DNA from: Diogma glabrata
Lineage: Eukaryota; Arthropoda; Insecta; Diptera; Cylindrotomidae
Direction: 5' to 3'
Assembly: GCA_963693315.1 (NCBI GenBank)
Contig: OY856186.1
Location: 375,640,264-375,704,263, forward strand
Length of the DNA stretch: 64,000 nt
Shown here piece by piece: positions 56,061 through 64,000 of the stretch. The position numbers were made by a program, and so were the translations under genes. The notes beneath the pieces are model-generated. The model saw only the letters and a list, made by a program, of their open reading frames with translations. It had not been told where the DNA came from and did not search any database. Numbering within the stretch: position 1 is the stretch's first letter; each line of letters begins with the position of its first letter.

Positions 56061-57880
56061 CATGCATATAATGTTATTATAAAGTCTTGGATACGCGATA
56101 TATAAACGCATCCATAAAAACCGGGGCGTTATGAGAGGGCATTATTAATTCATAACGCCCGCTCTTAATACACTAAAATAATATTTTAAACTTCAAAATG
56201 TTTATCCTCATGGCATACTAGACAGTTTGTTTTTGTCGTAAATTGTATTTTTGCTTTTAATTTAAAAAGTTTTAAAAAATGTTTATTAATTAATAATTTT
56301 TATTCAAATTAAATCAAAATTTTCAATACAGAATGTTACTTTTCGAAGTAAAAATGGCAATTTTCAAACTTGCCAGAAAAATCAACAGATTTACTGGAAA
56401 GATTGTCCGATACAGTTATCATTTTATTTGATATGGGGTAGGTTGATGATGTTGATGGTTGTTCTTGAACATTCGAGATGATTTCAAAACTAGAAATAGC
56501 ACTTGTTTCTCCTTCAGATTGAACCTACAGCACTTGCAATCATGTTGGCAATTCTATTTTTCGAAGTGATGCTTTCTTCTATGTAGCCTTGTGCTACAGT
56601 GTCACTCTTCCATTTGCCGTGCAATTTAAGAGTTTCGAAAGACGCACCCCCCTCAATTAAGAGAGTAGACGAAGTGCGTCTCAAACAATGACCAGTAAAC
56701 TGGTGAGGGTTTTCTAGTTTTAAGAACTTAGCAATAGTGTTTGGAACACTGCCTATCGTATTTTTTCCAACTGGTTGCATTGTACACTTTCTGTTTCTAT
56801 ATGTAAGAAAAAAACGTGTCCCATTTGTTTTATTTGGCCTTAAATTCATATATTGTCGGACTATTTTCAGAGCACCCATTTCTTCTTCATCTATGATTGT
56901 AAAGCCTTTTTACGTACCTGTTTTAGTTTCTGGCACTTTTACAATCAAAACGGAACCTTTATCAGTTACATCCTCAACTGACATTTTTACCATTTCATCT
57001 CTTTTTAAGCCTTCAAAGACTCCCATAACCAAAACTACCTTATGCAACAGATAAACGTCATCCGGAGCATCTTTTATGAAAGCCATAACCTGATTGCCGG
57101 TTAAAACTTGAGATTTTTTTGGCGTATAACCTCTTGATTTTGTTTTTAAAAACGAAAGCAATTGGTAATATTTTGAAATATCAATTTTTTCGTAAACTGT
57201 TAGGGTAGATTTTAATATGGAGTATTTGGTTCACAGTGAATTCGGGGTATACTTTTCAGACTAAATAAAAAATTGAATTAATAAATTTACTTATTAAAAT
57301 GTATAAACAAATTAGAATTACCAATTCTTGAAAGTATGCTAACAACACATTTTCATTCACTGCCTGTACTTTATTTCTTGATTTCCATGAACGAAAAATC
57401 CCGTAATCTTTATCATATTGTTGTTTGGATTTAATTGGCAATAAAGATTCCGTTGCTTTTTGAGCATTTTGCTTAATAAACTCTGGCAATTGCAAATCCA
57501 TTATTGTTTAGGACTAATTCAGAGTTCTGATGAATAATTATTTGAAACTTCAAACTGTTTTTTCTCATGGCAAACTACGCTACAAAATTTGGGAGAATTT
57601 GTTTATAGCAACGCACAAACAACAAATAATTAATTTAAACTTCAAAATATTTATTTTCTTGGCATACTGGGATACATTTGTATTTTTTTGCATAGCAATA
57701 TAGACTAACAAATTAAATTCTTTCTTAGTTTTTAGCTTATTAAGTGAAGCATAAAATCTTGTATGCACCACTGGCGTTATTGGGTATTACGCCCATCAAG
57801 CGACATCCATCCCTCGGGCCAAAGGCCCTCGGGCTAGATTACGTCGCTTTCCGGGCGTAATAACCTACATAACGCCCTTG
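56061..57880 (-). mobile_element. Crypton-type tyrosine-recombinase element inserted in gypsy A
   Basis: The gypsy A reading leaves off near 57881 and resumes near 56060, bounding an insertion of about 1.8 kb with a tyrosine recombinase gene. Palindromes lie near both ends: GGGCGTTATG...CATAACGCCC (56124-56160) and GGCGTTAT...ATAACGCC (57773-57876). A ~30-bp word (AACTTCAAAATxTTTATTxTCATGGCATACT) recurs at about 56187, 57548 and 57637. Exact ends and target duplication are not resolved. Confidence 0.65.
56336..57501 (-). pseudogene. Crypton tyrosine recombinase, broken
   Basis: Exon 1 (57322-57501) encodes MDLQLPEF and a KQQYDKDYGIFRSWKS core-binding segment, with a donor after YFQEL. The next part opens SEKYTPNSL with TGA where Trp is expected, and runs STLTVYEKIDISKYYQLLSFL, KKSQVLT, VFEGLKRDEMVKM (catalytic Arg region) and VPETKTGT followed by a TAA. 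The same frame continues to GHCLRRTS (HxxR), HGKWKS and GYIEES (catalytic Tyr). A +1 shift near 56520 restores a C-terminal FENCHFYF tail. Two stops and one shift make it inactive. The R, HxxR, H/W and Tyr set identifies the fold, and the SPxxLW..YSxLKST-like start identifies the Crypton family. Confidence 0.82.
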
Positions 57881-57975
57881 GTACATAAATAGCTATTTTG
57901 TCAAATTCTAATTCATTTATTGTAGTAGCTAATTTAATTTCATTTATTTCATGTAGTCACACCTAAAATAGGGGT
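57881..57975 (-). pseudogene. Gypsy A: linker fragment between the two insertions
   Basis: Continues the gypsy A protease-to-RT linker: TPILGVTT and, after a shift, EINEIKLATTINELEF. It joins logically to 60033-61159 upstream and to 54560-56060 downstream. Confidence 0.6.
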
Positions 57976-58317
57976 TAGGGTGTCCCTTATATTAGTGTAA
58001 TTTCTAATTTTTATTTGATCTTTCGGGCCGTTATTTTAATTGGTGCTATTAATAAAAAGAAGTTTTTATGTAAAATTTGAGCTCAATCGGACAATATTTC
58101 ACTGTGCCACAAGACTTGCAAAAATTAAATAAAAAAATTGTAATAATTTCTTTGTTAAATAACTATTTATCTTTAAAAAAAATTTAATCTCAATAAAACA
58201 GTAAAAAATAAAAATATGAATCTTACAAAAACGTTTCTGTTTCACGGAAATAGTTTTTCTAAACTTGTTAATCATATTTGTTTGTCAATTAAAAGTAAAA
58301 ATCGAATTTTTACAAAA

Positions 58318-59330
58318 CTACTCGGCTAAGCTTTCTTTAGTGCATTTTCCATACTGTCTGCGTGTGCTTTGTGCTACAAATAACAAGTTTTGTAAATTTT
58401 CATCTGATTTTACTCTTCCGAAGTACTCCTGGGTTAAAGCCACACCTCTCTCAGCAACATCATTTGTAACTTGTAAACAAGAAAATAATTGTTGTGCTTT
58501 TTGATAGTCTTTCTGTTCATTCCAAAGTATCGGATCAATATTTAGAAAATTATGTTTCAGTCCGAACCTATCGAAAAGTTTAATTGTATTAGGTGATACA
58601 AAGCTACTCAATGTTTGTTGAGGCCAAGTATTGATATCATTTGCTGTTATAGACAATCGTTGAAGACCAGAACCTTGGCGACCTTTAAATGAAAAAACTC
58701 AGTTATTTGATTTTTCTTTTGAAATAATTTTTTCAACCATTTTTTTCTTTTCTGAAATTGTCACATCATTATCTAAAATTGCCAAACCATAGATGATCTT
58801 TAAATTTTTTATTGCCACATCGGAAATTATTTTATTGATATTTTTGTATAAGATTAAATCATTCATAAGTTGAAAATTGTTCTTAGGAGCGTTGATTGCA
58901 TTGGTTGAATTAAACCAATACTTTACATATAAAAGAACAATGAAGACACCAGCTTCCTCTCTTTTTGATAATGCCACATGATTTCTAAACATGAATATCT
59001 TCAGATTGTAGATGACTCGTGATATGAAACGATTTTCATGAGAGATTTGTGTAACATCTCGTCTTTTTGCTGTTTTTTGCAAAGATCTTTAAATACTTTT
59101 AAGTTTATTAATAATATGTTTTTTGGCAACAGTTGGGATCCGTCCTTTACTCCAAACCTCCAGGATACCTTGAGCCTTGTTCAAAAATGATTTTGATGCT
59201 GAACCTTTAACAGGCTTCAATCTCATATTGTGAATCAAAAAACGCAATACTTGTAAATGAGATGGTAATCTAGCTCCTCACAAGTTATCTTCAACATGTT
59301 CTATTAAGTAAACATTTTGTCGCAGACATT
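58318..59330 (-). pseudogene. Transposon ORF remnant (KARIPT...AERGVAL family)
   Basis: Minus strand: LPSHLQVLRFLIHNM and VWSKGRIPTVAKKHIINKL (about 59110-59290), then 58699-59082 (EEAGVFIVLLYVKYWF, KNLKIIYGLAILDNDVTISEKKKMV) and 58318-58656 (SSFVSPNTIKLFDRF, PILWNEQKDY, VTNDVAERGVAL). I know these blocks as the N- and C-terminal parts of a long repeat-encoded protein common in arthropods; the middle is missing here. Function is presumed transposase, from the hAT-like ends around it, not from visible catalytic residues. Confidence 0.6.
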
Positions 59331-59959
59331 TTTTCTATATTTTGTAGAATCCTTTTTATTTTAGTCCATATTAAACACCTTTACTATAAAAATAACTTAA
59401 AACGCCTCTAAAATCATACGTAAAATGCTTTTTACACTAGATATTAACTTGAACGTTGCGCGTTGTATTGATCTACTGCAATTTTGTGCATGTTTAAACG
59501 CGTAAAGTGTTTATGCAGTCCATCACTTTGGTGTGGACATATATTATTAGTATACATAACTATGTTGTTATATTTTTATTATATATTATTATCGGATCCC
59601 ATAAAAGACGTAAAGATACAAAAATAGTCATTTTTTTTATCAAGTATTTAATAACTTGTCGCTGCCACGGATAATAATTAATAACAAAGATTAACGGTCA
59701 AGATTAAGAGAGTGATTAACGGCTAGATTTTTCTATTGTACCAGTCTATCATTCTTAGGAAACATTAAAAGTTTTCTGAGTGTTATAATAATTAAAATTA
59801 AGAGCCATCAAACAAAACTAATCAGAAAATTAGCATTTTTATGTGTATAATTCGCTAAAGTATTTATTTAAAAAATAAATTACGAATATGAAAAACATTA
59901 AAAGACTTGTGGCACAGTCAGAAATCGACATATCGAGCTGAATTTTTGATACGACTTAT
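59331..59959. other. Interior of the hAT-like element, no frame
   Basis: AT-rich subterminal sequence between the ORF remnant and the right terminal repeat. No coding potential. Confidence 0.5.
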
Positions 59960-60032
59960 TTAAGAGTATAAGGCACCAAATAAAATAATGGCCCTCGAGC
60001 CTTTAGAAATTTGAAATTTAAGGGACACCCTA

Positions 60033-61159
60033 ATGGGGGTAGAATTTATTTTAACTATTTTAAAATTTATTTTATAATTTTCGTTACTTAATGAACAATT
60101 TACTTCCGTTTGACCAACTACATTTATTTTATGACCACTGTAAGTAACTAAATTCTTTGTAGAGGATTTTGAAATTTTCGCATTAATTTTTTTAGCAAGT
60201 TCAAAATCAATGACATTGGATTGTGCACCTGTATCTAATTTAAATTGTATTTTAATATTATTTATTGTTAAAACTTGGTACCATGCATTATTATTATTTA
60301 TTGAATTAATATCTGATTCAATATGATTAATATATAATTCATCAAAATTTTCCTCATCATAGTCATTTTCAGTTTCAATCTGATCAAGTTTTTTGAATTT
60401 ATGTTTTGACGTTTTACACGCACTTGGTAAATGTCCTTTAATATTGCATTTGGAACATTTTACATTATAAGCTGGATAGCTTTTAAATCCGTGTGTGGAA
60501 TTACATCGACCGCACTTGAACATTTTATTTCAAATACTCTGACTAAACTGAAGCTGATTCTGACTATGATTCGGTTTTTTATTTTTATACAATTTGTTTT
60601 TATTAAATTTGTTGATGGAATTAATTTCTTGATTATAGTTATTCGTTATATTATTTAATTGTTTTTTGGCTAATTCCAAGGGTCTACATTTGTCCGTTGC
60701 TAAAGTTAAATCGCTTACAGCTATAAGCTATCGTTGAAGATTTTTATCATTTTTTTCCGATTACGATTCTATCCAGTAAGTTGCCAAACTGACATTTTAA
60801 AATTTGCATTTTTAATTTATTCAAAAACTCGTCGAAACTTTCAAGCGGATTTTGTACCGTAGAATTAAACACATACCTTCCATATGTCAAGTTTACCTTT
60901 GGAATGAAAACTTTGTCGAATTCCTACTTTAATTTTTCCAAGTTTTCTTCTTTTTTTTTAGTGTAAACCTTTCCTTAATTTGTTGTGCTTGTGGTCCTAA
61001 GGCATTCATGAAAACTCCCACTTGAATTACCCTACCTTTTGTGAGTAGTTCTACTCCGTCCGAGTAATATTTAAACTGCAATTTCCAGTCCGCCCAAGCA
61101 GTGGACATATCATTGCTCAAATCAATGCTTAAGTTTTTTGGTGGCTTTAAACCCTCCAT
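60033..61159 (-). pseudogene. Gypsy element A: gag, zinc knuckle and protease
   Basis: Gag opens MEGLKPPKNLS at 61159 with the WADWKLQFKYY block of gypsy-type capsid N-termini. It breaks after a Lys run near 60940 and has stops to about 60540. The frame ending in 60523 then gives one good CCHC knuckle (CSKCNIKGHLPSAC) after a degenerate one, and the protease active site FKLDTGAQSNVI. It stops at the hAT-like insertion at 60032. The last residues of the open frame belong to the insertion. Confidence 0.82.
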
Positions 61160-61759
61160 ATTTTTGTGACTGTCAACTTTTGTTTTACACTGTTATACTA
61201 TTATTGTGCGTAAATAGTAAATTATAATAATTATTTTTTGCAGTGTAGAACCTTATAAATGTTGTAGTCTTTTACCATGTGGTTTGAGGTTATGTTTATT
61301 TTCAATTAAGGTTAACACAATTATTTTTTGCAGTGTATAACCTTATAAATTTGCAAATTTTGTAACATGTGATTTTATGTTATGTTTAATTTTAGTAAAC
61401 TTTAACACACTTTTTGTTAATATATTTTACAAATCAAGATTAATATGCACAATTTTGCACGGTTAATACTTTTATTCTTTTCGAAAAAATAATTTTTCTT
61501 ATTTTAGAAGGATGACCACAGACCACTTCATAACACGCACTGTTCGTTAATGTATTTTACATTTAACTTTTATATGCATAATATATATATGCATATATTA
61601 AACAATTTTGCACATTTATTTTCTTGAATATTTTTTAAATTTAATTTTTATTTTAAAACCACTTCTCTCTAAATTGAAATATTTCTGATTATCGGAAAAG
61701 GAAAACACTTTGCCAATTATTTTATCGCATGTAGTGTTATCCGGTAAAAACCCAAGCAG
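61160..61759. other. Upstream of gypsy A gag; LTR or leader not resolved
   Basis: A 5' LTR or leader is expected here. Two ~100-bp diverged direct repeats share 'TTATTTTTTGCAGTGTAxAACCTTATAAAT' at about 61228-61260 and 61320-61350. No matching 3' LTR was found near 54 kb. Confidence 0.4.
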
Positions 61760-62020
61760 AGTTTGCCAGACTTTGAAATATGGCCAAGCACTGGCCCATT
61801 AATGATTAACAGTATCATGGCTATTGTTATTGGGGTACTAGAACCATTCATCGGCCGGTCTATGGTTTACAGAAAAGAGCCAGTATACAGTTACTTTGAA
61901 TGGCCAAGCATTGGCCTTAACAGTACTTGTCTATTTTTATTGGGCCATTACTGGAACCATAAATCGACCGATCTACGGCTTACTTTACTTTACTTTATAT
62001 GGTCTATCAATGGATCGTTA
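61760..62020. repeat. Two tandem ~112-bp units with GGCCAAGCxxTGGCC palindromes
   Basis: Both units carry 'TGGCCAAGCAxTGGCC', a 'CATxxxTxGGxCGxTCTAxGG' phrase and an 'ACTxGAACCATxxATCG' phrase. They abut the truncated end of gypsy element B. Confidence 0.6.
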
Positions 62021-62029
62021 ATGTTTAAA

Positions 62030-63837
62030 TTTTTAATGTGATCATCATCTGTTTTTTCGGTCATTAAAATATCATCCAGAAGTACACCCTGACAACCTTG
62101 TAGAATTTGTTCCATAATTTTTTGAACAAAAGAGCATGCTGGTTTAATGCCGTAGGGAAATCGATTAGCAGCAAAAACTCCTTTCGGTGTACTCCAAGCT
62201 AATAACGATTTTGATTCGTCCTCAAGTTCTATATGATTATACGCTGAGCTTAAATCTAATTTGGAAAACTTTTTACCACCTTGTAAAGTTGCAAACAGGT
62301 TATCTATTATTGGTAAAGGGTATTGTACATCTTTTAAAAATGGATTAACCGTCAAACGGTAATCGGCGCAAACACGTATTGTTCCATCTTTTTTTAAAAC
62401 GGGAACTAATGGTGTGCCCCAATGGCTGTGATCAATTTGAGTAATGATTCCCAATTTCTCCAATTTATTTAATTCAGTTTCTACTTTATCTTTAAATGCG
62501 TGAGGTACAGAACGCGGTTTTAAGAATACAGGTGTTAGAATATCATTGAGATCAATTTAATCTTCCCAAATCTATAACATCCAATTTGATCCGAAAATAA
62601 ATGTTTAAATTTATCGAATAATGTTGCCAAACCTTTATTTACGTCAATAACATGAATATCTTTCATTAAAATTCTGATGTAAATTCAGTTTGTAAAATAA
62701 ATCGCGACCCAATCAATAATGGACGCCCGCCGTCTTGTATCACGAAAATGTTGTTTACAGAAGAGTTGCCATTAAATTTAATTTTTGCCGCAAAATGTCC
62801 GACATTTTTAATTTCTTGTCCATTATAACTTTGAAATTTATTTTCAGAAAAATCTAATTTCAAATCAGAAAAATTATCACGATAAAAATTATTAGAAATT
62901 GCCGTAATAGGCGAACCTGTGTCTATTTACATTTTAATTAATTTATCATTAATGAAAATATCAACCAAAAATGGTTCCAAATAATTTTCCGATTCAATCT
63001 TATAAAAATCTAAATAATTGTGTTTATGATTTTTAAAATTTTTCGATTTATTAAAATTTTTCTCCATATCAGATTTCTGTATTTCACTTTTATAAGAATT
63101 ATTTTTACATACAGACTCCACATGTCCCCTTATATTACACTTTTGGCATTTAAATTTTCTAAATTTGCAATAAGAAAAATTATGATTTGGCTTACCGCAA
63201 GTGTAACAGACTGCTCCATGTTGTTGTGTAGTCTTACTTGATGTTGATGACGAAAGCTGGTATTTAATTTTATTAACTTCAGTAACCGCACTTTTTGCTC
63301 TTAAACTGGTCTGCTCTTCTTTGTTAATTGCCGCCTTAAAAATGTCCTTTACAGTTTTATTCACACCCAATTCAATGACTGCATCTTTAATTTTTCCTGG
63401 GACAAGGCCTGTAACAAATTTATCAATTAAAACACAATTTCAATAATTCTCAAATTTGCAATTTGTCGCAAGTGTTTTTAATCTGGACATAAATTCTGAC
63501 ACATTTTCTGTACTCTCTTGTTTAGCTTCATAAAATTTAGCTCTCTCTCTCTCGAAAAGTTGAAAATCTTTCAACATAAAAATTTTCCAATAACTCACAC
63601 AAATCCTTTAACATTCTTTGTCGATGAAAAATCTGGGAAACACAAATTTCTTAAAACGTACACCTCTTCCGAAATAATTGTTAACAAAATGCTGGCTTTT
63701 TTCTTTTTATCGATAATACCAATCGCAATAAAATGTTGTAACAATCTTTCTTCAAAAATGGTAAAGTTATCATTTTGTGAAAATTCTGGTAACTTTCCAC
63801 TAAAAATCGATGTTGTAGCGTCGTTTGCATCCGGCAT
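62030..63837 (-). pseudogene. Gypsy element B: gag, protease and 5' part of RT
   Basis: Gag starts MPDANDATTSIFSGKLPEF at 63837 and breaks near 63600. The 62927-63370 frame has two CCHC knuckles (CYTCGKPNHNFSYC and CQKCNIRGHVESVC). After a stop comes IDTGSPITAI (protease), then the 62666-62863 frame with LLIGSRF. RT (62030-62463) reads GIITQIDHSHWGTPLVPVLKKDGTIRVCADYR, KFSKLDLSSAYNHIEL, RFPYGIKPA and LLDDILMTEKTDDDHIK, with YxDD changed to LLDD. It is truncated just after the palm. Frame changes occur between gag, protease and RT. Distinct in sequence from element A, so a different family or subfamily. Confidence 0.85.
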
Positions 63838-64000
63838 GTTGAAAAAAATAATCACATGAAAAATGAAATGCTGAATTTTGGCTCCCAAAAATGATAAAAA
63901 ACAGTTATCTCTGCCGTAGAATCGTTGACAAAAAAATGAATTTTGCCTTTTTTTTCTTGTTGTAAGCTTTTTGTAAGACAAAATGAAGATTTCCTTCTAT

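Larger units (their letters stand above)
57976..60032 (-). mobile_element. hAT-like element with 8-bp TSD, internally decayed
   Basis: Terminal repeats TAGGGTGTCCCTTA on both ends, with similarity extending ~60 bp inward ('GGCC.TTATTTTAxTTGGTGC'). The flanks are ATAGGGGT (57968-57975) and ATGGGGGT (60033-60040), 7 of 8 identical. The 8-bp TSD and the ends suit an hAT-like element. It holds the ORF remnant at 58318-59330. It inserted into the protease region of gypsy A. Confidence 0.75.

Noticed and set aside
54560..63981. Endogenous retrovirus with an envelope gene
   Set aside because: Only gag, protease, RT and RNase H parts are visible; no envelope or integrase frame was seen, so Ty3/gypsy retrotransposon remnants are the simpler reading.

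Overview
The window looks like nuclear DNA from an insect, most likely a fly or midge. It is AT-rich, its genes have short AT-rich GT..AG introns, its replication factor C subunit reads like a dipteran RfC4, and its interspersed repeats are of kinds common in flies (TA-flanked CACTGAAAAAAA MITEs, APE-type non-LTR elements, gypsy, Transib, RTE). The species cannot be fixed from sequence alone. No rRNA, CRISPR or bacterial operon structure is present.

Three host-type genes can be assembled. (1) A five-exon Myb/SANT-like DNA-binding protein lies on the minus strand (1126-2410). (2) RfC4, a clamp-loader ATPase in two exons, is at 7313-8391. (3) A SAMHD1-like HD-domain dNTP triphosphohydrolase on the plus strand has six closely spaced exons (27084-28437), and its last exon is 23.2 kb downstream (51634-52096). 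Splice phases match across this giant intron and both halves fit one protein family.

Almost everything else is mobile DNA, much of it nested. Before RfC4 there are a Helitron 3' remnant (1-660), a (CA)n tract, an hAT-like element with an 8-bp duplication (4016-5326) and a TA-flanked MITE (6197-6722). From 10.8 to 22.3 kb one APE-type non-LTR element (minus) is split by a CR1-like element (plus, 11879-19269). That element is in turn split by a 3.86-kb block carrying a ~285-bp tandem array (12006-15869) and by a MITE (17828-18274). The outer element also holds an 814-bp non-LTR fragment (21238-22051). LTR-retroelement gag and protease fragments and a tRNA-Ser-like sequence occupy 22.9-26.8 kb.

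The giant SAMHD1-like intron holds a decayed transposase of an unclassified family (31105-32627) and an AT-rich minisatellite (32.7-34.1 kb). It also holds a long-inverted-repeat element (36091-41190) with a nearly intact Transib inserted in its left arm (36205-39294). A second long-inverted-repeat element (42460-48689) carries a full-length RTE-like retrotransposon and a MITE, and itself sits inside a ~610-bp tandem array. A decayed RNase H-bearing non-LTR fragment lies just before the last exon.

The right end (54.5-61.2 kb) is one decayed Ty3/gypsy element on the minus strand. It is split by a Crypton-type tyrosine-recombinase element (~56.06-57.88 kb) and an hAT-like element (57976-60032). 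A second gypsy copy (62030-63837) follows. The most notable signal is the Transib: its terminal repeats begin CACAGTT and have an A-rich nonamer-like block after a 22-23 bp spacer, close to the RAG recombination signal layout, and it has a perfect 5-bp CTGCG target duplication.
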